In this document: one piece after another, positions 43,535 through 53,900 of the stretch
Position numbering within the stretch: the stretch's first letter is position 1
Layout of the letters: each line of letters begins with the position of its first letter
Source: Fischerella sp. PCC 9431
Lineage (GTDB): Bacteria > Cyanobacteriota > Cyanobacteriia > Cyanobacteriales > Nostocaceae
Direction: 5' to 3'
Assembly: GCF_000447295.1 (NCBI RefSeq)
Contig: NZ_ALVX01000004.1
Span: 62,001-126,000, forward strand
DNA: 64,000 nt
Position numbers and translations under genes: made by a program
The notes under the pieces: model-generated
The model's database searches: none
The model's input: the letters and a program-made list of their open reading frames with translations, nothing else
Told to the model about the DNA's origin: nothing

Positions 43535-45529
43535 TTACATAGTCGCTACTTGTGTAATTAGTTCATCTAACTCGCTGTCAATTGCATCTAAATTTTTGCG
43601 AATAGATGCCAACTCACGCAATTTCTGTTCGACATTATCCTGCCCTTTTTGCTTTTCTGACAAAATAGAATCTACCTGGTCTCGAATATTTTGAATTTCC
43701 TGACCAAGTTCTTGGTCAACAGCATCGTTAATCTTGCCTATTTGCTGGATGACAGTATTGCTAAGTTCGTCGGCTCTTTGGTAACTATCTGTACGAATTT
43801 GGTTGATAAATTTCTCAGTGACTGCTGCCTTAATTTTGTCATTAGTTGACTGAATTTTCCAAGCACCTTGAACGATACCGCCAATAACCATAGCCGGAAT
43901 CAGAATAAACGGATTGAAACCAGCAAAGGCATAAGTTATACCAAGTAAAGCGAATTGTGCAATTAAACCTTTCGCCATTTCTTGAAAACCAAAAGCTGCT
44001 CCCAATGCACCAGCAGCAGCATTTCCCAACAAATAACCTCCAGCAGCAGCAAGAACTCGCTCAAGTAAAGACACTTTTGCGTCTTGATATGTGATTGCAT
44101 CTTGGGAAGCAGAAGTACCAGCAATTAAATCAACACGTAAATCTTCTACGTTTCTAACAAATGCTTCTGCTCTTTGTTCTAATTCAAGCATGAGGTTTTG
44201 TAATCGCTCAGTTAAAAATGGTTGTAGTTCTGAAGATTGCCATGTAGCAAATTCTGTCTCTATCCTGTTGGCAAGATAGTTTTTAACTTCTTCGACTACT
44301 TTTTCTATCTGTGAAGTCACCCATTCTAACTTCAAAAACTGAACTGGCTCTTTAATTTCATATTCTGTCATCCACTCTGTGATTTTTGTTTCAGCTAGTT
44401 CTTGATAGAACTGCTGTGTTTTTTGGTGTACAGATGGCTTGGTATCAGCAATAAAGTTAGATACACGGGTAATTATTTGCTGACGTTCCAATTCTAGTAA
44501 TCTCAATGGTTCTTGAGCAGCTTCATATCGTTCTTCTATAGTTTTTAAATCAGTTCGTAGTAGTGTTTCTCGCTCAGGAATTATTCGCCTTGCCTCACGA
44601 ATTGCACCTTTGATTTCTTTAGCAGGTTGGAGAATTTTGAGTCGTCCTTTTTGTGTGGTGAGAAATGTTGCTAACTCCGCTTCCAACTCAGGTACACCGG
44701 ATTGATTCAATCGCTGCTCATCTGCTTCTAGCCGACCTTCCAGCGCACCAAGAGCATCAATAAAAAATATACTTTCTTTACCACGTTTTGTACGTTCAGC
44801 TAGTTTAGAAAAAGCATGTTCTTTAATACTTTCTCTTTCTTTAGCTCTAATTTGGTTGATTCGATTGCAAATGAAGAAAATATCTTCATGTCCCATGCTA
44901 ATCAAATTATTATCTATGAAACTAAGCTCACTTTGAGAACAAAGAACTTCACAAGAGAGAACAAACAGAACAGCATCGACAGTGGATAAGTAATCCATTG
45001 TGACTTTCTGGCGAATTTCATGCTCATTTAGTCCAGGAGAGTCAATAATTTCTACACCATCTTTACAAATTTCTAAAGGCCAGAATAACTCTAACTTTTC
45101 GTAAGAGTTTTCTTTAATTTCACCTACGTTATCTTTAATTACCACATACTCTTCGATTTGATCAATCGGAATGTCCTTGGCTGGCTTGACTCCATTATCT
45201 GTAGAGTTGGTGTAATGCAGTAAAGCACGTTTAGGATCTCCCCATTTAACCTCATTAATGATGGCAGTACAGGGCTTTGCATAAGCAGGCAAAACTTCAT
45301 CGCCTAGCATGGCATTAATAAAAGTACTTTTACCGCGCTTGAATTCTCCTAAAACTAGTACTTTAAAGCTGTCTGCCTGAACACGAGTTTCCAATTTATG
45401 CAAAGTGTCTTCCCAACCTTTCATATCTAGGGAATCTAATACTTCCAATTGGCGCTGAATGAGAGCAACTAAAGCTTTCCGCCGTTGTTGAAACAAGTCG
45501 AACTGTTCGTGGGTGGTAGTCTGAATCAT
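43535..45529 (-). CDS. Dynamin-like GTPase, copy 3
   Basis: The G1 motif GEFKRGKST, the G2 threonine in AKPCTAIINEV and the G3 motif IIDSPGLNE define a dynamin-like GTPase of about 664 residues. The G4 position reads NRIN rather than NKxD, which is weak. A long helical stalk follows, then a hydrophobic paddle with AAAGGYLLGNAAAGALGAAFG and FNPFILIPAMVIGGIV near residues 500-560. I start at ATG 45529, five bases after GGAGG. Such proteins bend or fuse membranes, and some protect against phage lysis. It lies in tandem with two other dynamin-like genes. Confidence 0.88.
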   Translation of the reverse strand: MIQTTTHEQFDLFQQRRKALVALIQRQLEVLDSLDMKGWEDTLHKLETRVQADSFKVLVLGEFKRGKSTFINAMLGDEVLPAYAKPCTAIINEVKWGDPKRALLHYTNSTDNGVKPAKDIPIDQIEEYVVIKDNVGEIKENSYEKLELFWPLEICKDGVEIIDSPGLNEHEIRQKVTMDYLSTVDAVLFVLSCEVLCSQSELSFIDNNLISMGHEDIFFICNRINQIRAKERESIKEHAFSKLAERTKRGKESIFFIDALGALEGRLEADEQRLNQSGVPELEAELATFLTTQKGRLKILQPAKEIKGAIREARRIIPERETLLRTDLKTIEERYEAAQEPLRLLELERQQIITRVSNFIADTKPSVHQKTQQFYQELAETKITEWMTEYEIKEPVQFLKLEWVTSQIEKVVEEVKNYLANRIETEFATWQSSELQPFLTERLQNLMLELEQRAEAFVRNVEDLRVDLIAGTSASQDAITYQDAKVSLLERVLAAAGGYLLGNAAAGALGAAFGFQEMAKGLIAQFALLGITYAFAGFNPFILIPAMVIGGIVQGAWKIQSTNDKIKAAVTEKFINQIRTDSYQRADELSNTVIQQIGKINDAVDQELGQEIQNIRDQVDSILSEKQKGQDNVEQKLRELASIRKNLDAIDSELDELITQVATM

Positions 45530-45582
45530 ATTAACCTCCAAAAAATTTCAGAATTTAAAACAGATGAAGACGAAGACAAGGA

Positions 45583-47340
45583 TTAATGGTTGGGCGTTTC
45601 TACTGCTGCGAGGATTTGTTGTTTCAAAGCCTCAGCTTTCTCAATCATTTGTTGCCAAGGTTGTTCATCGGAATCTGGGTGACTTGCTTCAATCGCAGCC
45701 GTTTTGGCTGACTGCCAGGTAACTTGTTGGCGTTGAGTATCTTCTGCTATTTGCTGGTATATCTGGCGTAGTCGCTCAAAGATCCGCTCGCAGTATTCGT
45801 TAAATGCCTTGTCTACAGAAAGTTCCAATTTCTTCTGTACTTGTTGTCGCTGTTCCTCTAATTTGTCAGTGAGGAATTGTTCGCTGAGAATGGCTGCACC
45901 CAGACTGACAGCGATCGCCACCACCGCTGCTCCTCCTGTAAGATAACTACCAATTACCGCAACACCACTGCCAAGTCTTGTTAACCAGCGGTAACGCTGA
46001 ATAGGAGACATTTCCAACTGTGGTAAATTAGGTCTGATCTCTAGAGTTTCCTGTTTTTGACTTACTGGTTGAGTCATTTGAGTAGAAAATGTGCGAGATA
46101 CTTCTGCTGTTAGCCAGTCAAAATCATCAGCAATTTCCTTGAGCAAGAATTCTTCGGATTTCTGTCCCAAAGAAAATAACTCCCGCCGCAACCGCCAAGG
46201 TAAGTCACGCTCCCACCAAGTTTTGGGATTATCTGTCTGACTCAATTCTTGGTTGAGTACTTCTATGAGTGTGCTTTTGCTACTGAAAAGATTCTCCTTT
46301 AATTTTTGTCCGTGCTGAATACGTCGCCGATCCAACTCTAGGCGAATTTGTTCCCATTGAAGTTCAGCAGTTCGCATTGCTGCTTTTGCCTTTTTTAGGG
46401 CCTGTTCGTGTTCAGCAGCGCTCATTTTGGCAGATGCGATCGCCACAGAACTTATATCAATCAATTGAGTCAATATATCAATGAGTTGTTTTGCTACCTG
46501 CTGAGAGCGCCATGCTTTGTGATTGCCACCTGTCACCATTGCAGTAATTTGCGATCGCACTGCTTCTATTGCTTCGGTCTCGTTCGTATTTTTATTTACT
46601 GGATAAGATGGTAAAACTGGTATATCTACCGAAATTTGGGCTATCCGTTCTCTAGTGACAGCTATTACTTCTTCTCGTTGTTCATGTTGAATGGTATCCA
46701 ACTTAGATATAATGACTACAATTTGGGGAATGTGCTTACCAATCACTTCTTGTTCGAGAAAGGCAGCTTCCGTCATACTGAAGGGCAGCGTGGCACTAAC
46801 TAACAGTACTGTGGCATCACACTGACTAAGTAAATCAAAGACAATAGCCGCGCGAGTAGTATTGAGTTCTCCAATTCCTGGCGTATCAATTAATTCAGCA
46901 TCCAGTGCTTCTAGCCAAGGGTGAACTACGGTGAGCTGGACTTTAGCTAATACATCCCGCTCTTTACCCTCTGAGTCACTTACGATCAAGTCATCCCAAG
47001 AAGCAGCATCTATTGCCCGACTCACTTCTGGGCTACTGTCAAAACTCACTACCATGCTATCTTCTGTGCCAGGAGTAATAGTAGTTAGAGTTGCTGTGGT
47101 TGGCAATGCTCCCGTTGGTAGCAGTTCTCTCTCCAACAATCGATTGAGCAAAGTACTTTTACCACGACTAAATTCACCAACAACAGCCAGCCGAAAACCA
47201 GGAAAACGCAAGCGTTCTGTGATGGTTTGCAATTGGGCAACTATCTGTGCAACAGAACAGGATTCTGCCAGTAGCGAACTTTGGGAAAGCCAAGAGTCAA
47301 GATACTGACTAAGATCCATAGGATGTTGATCAATCGTCAT
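45583..47340 (-). CDS. Dynamin-like GTPase, copy 2
   Basis: The 585-residue protein has G1 GEFSRGKST, G2 LPTTATLTT, G3 LIDTPGIGE and G4 SKLD (VVIISKLDTI), all in order, so GTP binding is likely. Helical stalk segments flank a hydrophobic stretch (RLGSGVAVIGSYLTGGAAVV, residues about 455-490). AGGAG precedes the ATG at 47340. The gap to the next gene is 53 bases, consistent with one operon. Its divergence from the neighbouring copies suggests heteromeric pairing, as in cyanobacterial and Campylobacter DLP pairs. Confidence 0.88.
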   Translation of the reverse strand: MTIDQHPMDLSQYLDSWLSQSSLLAESCSVAQIVAQLQTITERLRFPGFRLAVVGEFSRGKSTLLNRLLERELLPTGALPTTATLTTITPGTEDSMVVSFDSSPEVSRAIDAASWDDLIVSDSEGKERDVLAKVQLTVVHPWLEALDAELIDTPGIGELNTTRAAIVFDLLSQCDATVLLVSATLPFSMTEAAFLEQEVIGKHIPQIVVIISKLDTIQHEQREEVIAVTRERIAQISVDIPVLPSYPVNKNTNETEAIEAVRSQITAMVTGGNHKAWRSQQVAKQLIDILTQLIDISSVAIASAKMSAAEHEQALKKAKAAMRTAELQWEQIRLELDRRRIQHGQKLKENLFSSKSTLIEVLNQELSQTDNPKTWWERDLPWRLRRELFSLGQKSEEFLLKEIADDFDWLTAEVSRTFSTQMTQPVSQKQETLEIRPNLPQLEMSPIQRYRWLTRLGSGVAVIGSYLTGGAAVVAIAVSLGAAILSEQFLTDKLEEQRQQVQKKLELSVDKAFNEYCERIFERLRQIYQQIAEDTQRQQVTWQSAKTAAIEASHPDSDEQPWQQMIEKAEALKQQILAAVETPNH

Positions 47341-47442
47341 ATAAAATTCTCCTATTAAACAATCACTTTCTGAGTGGGGAAATCAACAACTGCTAATCAA
47401 TTGTCAAGAACACTTTGCGCTTTGAGAAAATCCTCGATATCT

Positions 47443-49401
47443 TTACTTACCTTCAATTGCTGCTAACCTTTGTTGCTTTGCAGATAAAGATTTTCGTCGT
47501 CTGTCTATTTCTTGAAGATCCGCTTGCATGGTTGTCTGCAAGTTAGTCAAACGCTGCAATTGTGTTTTCTGCTCTTGCAAGATACGATCAACGGTTGCCT
47601 TGTACTGCGCCATGTATTTGTCAATACGCTGTTTCAGCGCAGCACTAACACTATCTGCATAGGTTTGCACTGCACTTTGAGCTTGTCCTTTCACATTGTT
47701 AAAGTGAGAATCTAGTGAAGGGCGCAATTTGTCCCACAATTGCTGCTTGCGTTTCTCTAAGGAAGCACCCATAATCCCACCGGATACAATTAGACCGACT
47801 ACACCACCTATGACTGTACCTACAACTGGTAAGATAGCAGTGCCGATTGCGATTCCAGTAGCTATTCCTCCAACTGCAACAAAACCATCTTTAGTGTCCA
47901 TCTGTTCTTGAAGTGATTGCATAGAAGTAAAAACATCAGATGTGTTGATTTGCACACTATTATGCATAGTGTTCTGAATTTCAAACCCTCCTCCGAGCGT
48001 CTGTAACCGACTATACACTTCAACAAATTTGCTATCAAAATCACGACTGGCTGCTATTGCTACTTGTGATATACTCTTGATTTTTTTTTGTAGTTCCTGT
48101 TGTAGTTCATTCTGAGCTGTTTTCAGGATTGATTCCGCCTCATTTTTGACAACATTCTCTAGCGCTTGTAAACTTTCAGCATTGAAGATAGCGTTGTGTA
48201 TTTTTGATATAGTTTTATCTCGATATTTTTCAACACACTGACTACTCTTTGTTATCGTTACTGAGATAGTGTCTTCAAGCATTCGCTGACACAACAACTG
48301 CTGTTCAGCAGTAAATAAAGCAAGATCCGGGATAATTTCTCGTTTAATCACTTCTTGACGGTGCTGATAATTTTCCCACTGCGATCGCAAATTTTCCTCT
48401 AGCTGCTCAAATAATCGTGTTAAAAGACGCAAAACATTTTCTGATATAGCGAGTAAGCGCTCTCGACACAAGCGGTTAATGACTAATTTTTCTAGCTGTT
48501 CAAATCTCTGTTTCCACACGAGTAAGTCTGGTGGTACTGGTTCTTCACCTGTAATATCATCCATCACCACTTGCGCGGAACAGCTGTATAAAATTGGTGG
48601 TTTAATGCCAAGTTGTTCTACAAGGCGCGATCGTAAGTTATTCAACACATCACTTTGTTCCCTCTGCCTAATTTGATCCATACGTGTGACTACAAATACA
48701 CAGCGATGAATAAAAGGGCGCAAAGTACTCCCCAAAAAACTGGCTAAACTCTGTGATAAAGGCATCGTTGCTGGAATAATAATAATTGCTGCATCAGCCT
48801 CGTTCGCTATGACTTTTCTGGTGACTTCTCCATGTAGGGTACTGGTGGCATTAGTTCCAGGTGTGTCAATAATCACAATACTATTGGCAAGAAAAGGAGC
48901 AGGGTGGGTAATAGTGAGTTGCTCCACATCTTTAGCAACTTCATCTTTAGTGGTCAGGACGTGAATAAACTCTCGATTATCAATACCATTAACTCCAGGT
49001 AACCACGGGATAGTGATTTTTTGGCTATTTAAATGGGTTTTTATAGTTCCTGAGCGAGTTCCGCCTAGCTGTACTTCGACTTCTAGGCAACTGCCGTAAC
49101 ACAGTTTAGTAGCAGCAGCTGTGGTTGGTAAAACTGAGGTTTTGAGCAAATCATCTCGCAGTAGTGCATTGATAAAAGTACTCTTTCCACTAGAAAATTC
49201 CCCAATAACTGCTAAGTAGAGATTAGGATTACCACGTCGCTTTTGAATTTGGTTAATTCGAGAATCAATTTCGCTTTTTAACGTAGTAGAAATCTCTTCT
49301 CCCTGGATTATATTTGCAGCAAACTGCAAGTGGTCTTCAACATCCGTCAAAGCATCGAGTTCATCTATAGTTTCTTGAGTTTTAATATTTGTCACAATCA
49401 T
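47443..49401 (-). CDS. Dynamin-like GTPase, copy 1
   Basis: The G1 motif GEFSSGKST, G2 LPTTAAATKL, G3 IIDTPGTNA and G4 TRMD (FVVTRMDQI) identify a 652-residue dynamin-like protein. A Gly/Val-rich hydrophobic paddle (VAVGGIATGIAIGTAILPVV, near residue 515) is framed by long coiled-coil stalks, and the C-terminus is Gln/Arg-rich and helical. It is the second gene of the leftward GTPase-protease run. Together with copies 2 and 3 it may build a membrane coat or fuse vesicles upon a trigger. Confidence 0.88.
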   Translation of the reverse strand: MIVTNIKTQETIDELDALTDVEDHLQFAANIIQGEEISTTLKSEIDSRINQIQKRRGNPNLYLAVIGEFSSGKSTFINALLRDDLLKTSVLPTTAAATKLCYGSCLEVEVQLGGTRSGTIKTHLNSQKITIPWLPGVNGIDNREFIHVLTTKDEVAKDVEQLTITHPAPFLANSIVIIDTPGTNATSTLHGEVTRKVIANEADAAIIIIPATMPLSQSLASFLGSTLRPFIHRCVFVVTRMDQIRQREQSDVLNNLRSRLVEQLGIKPPILYSCSAQVVMDDITGEEPVPPDLLVWKQRFEQLEKLVINRLCRERLLAISENVLRLLTRLFEQLEENLRSQWENYQHRQEVIKREIIPDLALFTAEQQLLCQRMLEDTISVTITKSSQCVEKYRDKTISKIHNAIFNAESLQALENVVKNEAESILKTAQNELQQELQKKIKSISQVAIAASRDFDSKFVEVYSRLQTLGGGFEIQNTMHNSVQINTSDVFTSMQSLQEQMDTKDGFVAVGGIATGIAIGTAILPVVGTVIGGVVGLIVSGGIMGASLEKRKQQLWDKLRPSLDSHFNNVKGQAQSAVQTYADSVSAALKQRIDKYMAQYKATVDRILQEQKTQLQRLTNLQTTMQADLQEIDRRRKSLSAKQQRLAAIEGK

Positions 49402-49506
49402 ATGCCTTTTTCAATAAACCAAGATAAACACAAACTTTAGAATGAAGGATGCACCACTAGTAATCCATGATCTAAAGGAATCCAGTGATCTCAACATAGT
49501 TTAAAA

Positions 49507-50691
49507 TTAGCTTTCGTCCTCTAGAGGCTCGTAATCTTCAATTCTTTTGCTTCTTTGAAGCCTCTCCAACTCTTGCTTGAATCTCTCTCTGATGAAATTC
49601 TCCATCCATTCTTTAGTGTATGTAACTTCTTCGCCTTCAATAATGGATTTAGTAATCTGACCGAAGAGTGCGTTAAAGCTAAAGCCAAGTGCAGCTGTAA
49701 GTATGGCAGCAATTGTTCCATCAATAATACTACCGATGATTGTTCCTATAACCGGGTAAAATTTAAGAAAATCGGCAAGAACAAGTCCTACATTAGCAAC
49801 AAAACTAGTCGTTATTATTCCTCCTAAAGCGCTAATAACTGTTTGGGTAGGCTTAAAACCGTAGATAACGGTTATACGAGCAATTAATGTAGACTGTGTG
49901 GTTATTAGTAGTGGAGTATCCGAGAAAGGTATGGGGCTAAAACCGATAACAAAGGCAGTTGTTGAAAACGTTTTTATAGCTTTTGTTGCTTCTCTGTCTT
50001 TCTCCCTTAAACTTACAATTTGGGCTGCTATAAATGCACGTTTTGACAAATCAGGAAGTATGTCTAAAGTTTTGCTAACAACTTTGTCAAGACCATAAGG
50101 GTCAAAAATACGAACTCCGCGTTTCGTTATTGGATTTGCGGCAACATCTATTGTGTCTACTCGATTAGGTATTGTTTTTTGAGCGATAACATCCTTGAGG
50201 CTATCAATTTGTTCGTTTGTTGCAATATCACCCTTTGAAAGGATAACGAGTACAGGTATATTCTTTAGTACATCTTTTAAGATTTTAGTGTCAAAATCTG
50301 TAAAACGCGCACTTGATGCATCTATTAAATACCATACTATGTATATATGATCTTGTGGGTTTTTTGTTCTACGTTGGTTAAGAAAATCTTCTGTATCCTT
50401 AAAAAATTTTTCTTCTCCCTCAGATCCTCCTTCCCATCCAGCTGAGTCATAAATGTTCACCAGTACATCTGGGCTAGAGTAAAAATAGTATGAATCGGTA
50501 ACAGGTTGACCGCTACCAACTTTTGCAGTACTACTGCCAAACATTGCATTAATCAATGAACTTTTACCGACTCCTGTTCGCCCAATAATCAGAATATTTG
50601 GCTTTTTAAGATCATCGAACTCCTCCTTTACTTTTTCTTGAAAGAGGTTCTGAAAATTCTTAATCCAATCAGCAGAAAAATCCTGAGTCAT
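49507..50691 (-). CDS. IRG-like GTPase with hydrophobic C-terminus
   Basis: A G domain fills residues 25-195: G1 GRTGVGKSS, G2 threonine in PVTDSYYFY, G3 YDSAGWEGG and G4 SKGD. The C-terminal half has several Gly/Ile-rich hydrophobic helices, such as LADFLKFYPVIGTIIGSIID, like the DUF697/IRG membrane-binding regions. It is the first gene of the leftward run, divergent from the NB-ARC-WD40 gene. Interferon-inducible-type GTPases act on membranes of intruders in animals, and a similar role here is only an analogy. Confidence 0.8.
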   Translation of the reverse strand: MTQDFSADWIKNFQNLFQEKVKEEFDDLKKPNILIIGRTGVGKSSLINAMFGSSTAKVGSGQPVTDSYYFYSSPDVLVNIYDSAGWEGGSEGEEKFFKDTEDFLNQRRTKNPQDHIYIVWYLIDASSARFTDFDTKILKDVLKNIPVLVILSKGDIATNEQIDSLKDVIAQKTIPNRVDTIDVAANPITKRGVRIFDPYGLDKVVSKTLDILPDLSKRAFIAAQIVSLREKDREATKAIKTFSTTAFVIGFSPIPFSDTPLLITTQSTLIARITVIYGFKPTQTVISALGGIITTSFVANVGLVLADFLKFYPVIGTIIGSIIDGTIAAILTAALGFSFNALFGQITKSIIEGEEVTYTKEWMENFIRERFKQELERLQRSKRIEDYEPLEDES

Positions 50692-50832
50692 AACGTAGTA
50701 CTATCTCCAGTATCAAGAGTTACATAACCAGTCATTATTATTGGTTTCTTTGTTTAAGTTTTTTCATGAAGCAGAAGTTTCGCTAGCTTCCCATACTCAA
50801 TTTAGAGCGATCGCCATTAATTATCGATAGAC

Positions 50833-50874
50833 TAAAGTTCCGGTAAAGTTCCAGTAAAGTTCCGGTAAATTTAC
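50833..50874 (+). promoter_or_regulatory. Iterated 11-base motif upstream of the NB-ARC-WD40 gene
   Basis: Three tandem TAAAGTTCC(G/A)G units (50833-50865) and a partial fourth sit 40-80 bases before the ATG at 50915, followed by AGTTTGCAT. They could bind the gene's own N-terminal helix-turn-helix or an activator. A two-unit copy recurs at 58383-58404. Confidence 0.65.
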
Positions 50875-50914
50875 TTCTATGCTAGAGTTTGCATAGAAAC
50901 TCACATAGTAGCTT

Positions 50915-53900
50915 ATGAACTTTGAGGAAGCGCTGGAAGTTGCTAATGAAGCAGTCTTTGTGGAAGTGGGAAGACGGCTTAGTAAAGTAGAAGTTGCTAT
51001 CCTCAAAGGCTCTTGGGATAATTTGACCTACGAACAAATTGCTTTGGCAGCTAATTATTCCGTGGCATATGTAAAGCGACATGCTGGTCCTGAGCTTTGG
51101 AAACTGCTTGCCGAAGCATTGGGCGAGAAGGTCAGTAAAAACAACTTTCGCTTTGCTCTAGAGCGCCGATGGCGCAGAGATTGGAGGGCAGAGAGAGTAG
51201 GGGAAACTCTGGAGAATTCAATCCAAAATCCAAGATCCAAAATTCAAAATCGAGCAGACTGGGGAGAAGCGATTGATGTCTCTGTGTTCTATGGACGCAC
51301 AGCAGAACTCAACACACTCAACCAATGGCTGACCAAAGAGCGTTGCCGATTAGTAGCACTGCTGGGAATGGGGGGAATTGGCAAAACCTCTCTAGCTGCT
51401 AAACTAGCTCAACAAGTTGAGGGGCAGTTTGATTACTTTATTTGGCGATCGCTCTACAATACTCCACCACTTCTTGAGCTTTTGGCTAACTTAATTCAAT
51501 TTTTGTCCGCAGATCAGGTTTTAGAAGCTGATTTACCAAACAGCGTAGACGGCAGAATCTCGAAACTAATTGATTATTTGCGCCAATATCGCTGTCTTCT
51601 TGTTCTCGATAATGCTGAGACCATTCTACAAAGTGGCGCTATTACTGGAAGCTATCGAGAAGGTTATGAGGAATATGCTCAACTTATCAAACGAATTGGA
51701 GAAGTTACCCACATTAGTTGCCTTGTGCTGACTTCACGGGAAAAACCGAAAGAGGTAGCCTTACTTGAAGGAGAAGCACTACTTGTTCGCTCATTACAAC
51801 TGAGTGGTTTACATGTGGTTGATGGACAAAAAATCTTTGAAATCAAGGGATTGTCTAGCTCTGAGTCAGAATTAAGACCCGTAGTTGAGCGCTATGCAGG
51901 TAACGCCTTAGCCTTGAAGATAGTTGCAACAACAATTTTAGATGTTTTTAATGGTAATATTTCTAACTTTCTAAAAGAAAATACATCTGTTTTTGGTAAT
52001 ATTCGCGAAATTTTAGACCAACAATTTTCGCGTTTGTCAAATTTAGAAAAAAATATAATGTACTGGTTAGCAGTTAATCGTGAGCCAGTTTTATTATCAG
52101 AATTGCAGGATGATATTGTATCACTGATACTACCACAAGAATTATTGGAAGCTTTGGAGTCTTTGGTAAGACGATCCCTTATTGAAAAAAACTCTATGCT
52201 CTTTACTTTACAACCTGTAGTCATGGAGTACATAACTAATAAATTTATACAAAATATTTGGCAAGAAATTACAACTCATAAAATTTATTTATTCAAAAGC
52301 CATGCTTTAATGAAAGCAACAGTAAAAGACTATATTAGAGATATACAAATCCGTCTGATTCTCAAACCAGTTATAGATGGACTACTAAAGATTTTTAGAA
52401 ATCAACGAATCTTGGAAAATCAACTAACTAAAATTTTAGTAACGCTACGAGAAACATTCCCAGAAGAACAAAGTTATACGGCTGGAAATGTCCTGAATCT
52501 GCTTTGTTATCTGAAGACCGATCTTAGTAACTATGATTTTTCGCATCTCACAGTTCGACAAGCAGATCTACGAAATGTGAATTTGCACAATGTGAATTTT
52601 AACCACGCTCATCTAGCTCAGTCTTTATTTGCAGAAACTTTTGGTGGGGTTTTGTCATTAGCATTTAGTCCCAATGGAAAATTTTTAGCTATTGGAGATA
52701 TGAATAGTGAGATTCGCTTGTACCAAGTTGGTGATTGGAGACAGCTAAACATCTTTAGAGGTCATACTGATTGGGTTTCAGCAGTCGCCTTTAATTATGA
52801 CACTAGTATTTTTGCCAGTGGCAGTGAAGACCAAACAATCAAGCTTTGGAATATCACAACTGGTCAATGTCTCAATACCTTACAGAGACATGAACAGGGA
52901 ATTTGGTCACTTGTCTTTAGTTCAGATGGGAAAGTATTGGTCAGTAGCAGTGATGACAAGACTGTAAAGATATGGGATGTGAGTACTGGTCAGTGCTGCA
53001 AAACTTTGCCAGGACATCAAAATATGGTGAGGACTGTCGTTTTGAGTCCTGACAACAAAGTATTAATTAGCGGTAGCGTGGATAAAACACTGAAGCTGTG
53101 GGATGTTAGTACTGGTAAATGTTTAAGAACTTTGCAAGAACATGATGAAGGGATTTGGTCAGTTGCTATCAGTCCAAATGGAAAGATACTTGCTAGTGGT
53201 AGTGGCGATGGAGCAGTCAAGTTATGGGATATTAGAACTGGTGAATGTCTGATGACCTTGCAGGGACACTCTGATTGGGTGATGTCACTTGCATTCAGTC
53301 GAGACGGGCAAACCCTGGCAAGTGGTAGTTGGGATCAGAAAGTGAAGCTGTGGAATGTCAGTAGTGGTGAGTGCCGGAAAACTTTGCTAGGACACAATAG
53401 TATGATCCGAGCAGTTATGTTTAGTCCTGATGGTCAAATCTTGGCAACTGGCAGTAATGACCAAACTTTAAAACTGTGGGAAGTTGCTACTGGTCAATGT
53501 TTAAAAACTATGCAGGGATATGGTAATCGTATCTGGTCAATTGCTCTTAGTTTTGACGGTCAAATGCTGGCTAGTAGTGGTGATAAAACGGTGAAATTGT
53601 GGGACATCAACACTGGCGAATGCTTCGCAACACTTATCGGACATAGCAATGAGGTCAAGTCAGTGGCATGGAGTCCTGATGGTGGTATTGTCGCCAGTGG
53701 CAGTGAAGACAAAACGATCAAGATATGGGATATTAAAACTTGTAAATGTCGACAAACTTTGCAAGGACACTCGAATTGGATTTGGGCAATTGCTTTTAGT
53801 CCCGATGGTCGTACTTTGGCTAGTGGTAGTCATGACCACACAGTGAAATTATGGGATGTCGAGACTGGTCAATGCTGGAAAACTTTACATGAAGAAAACC

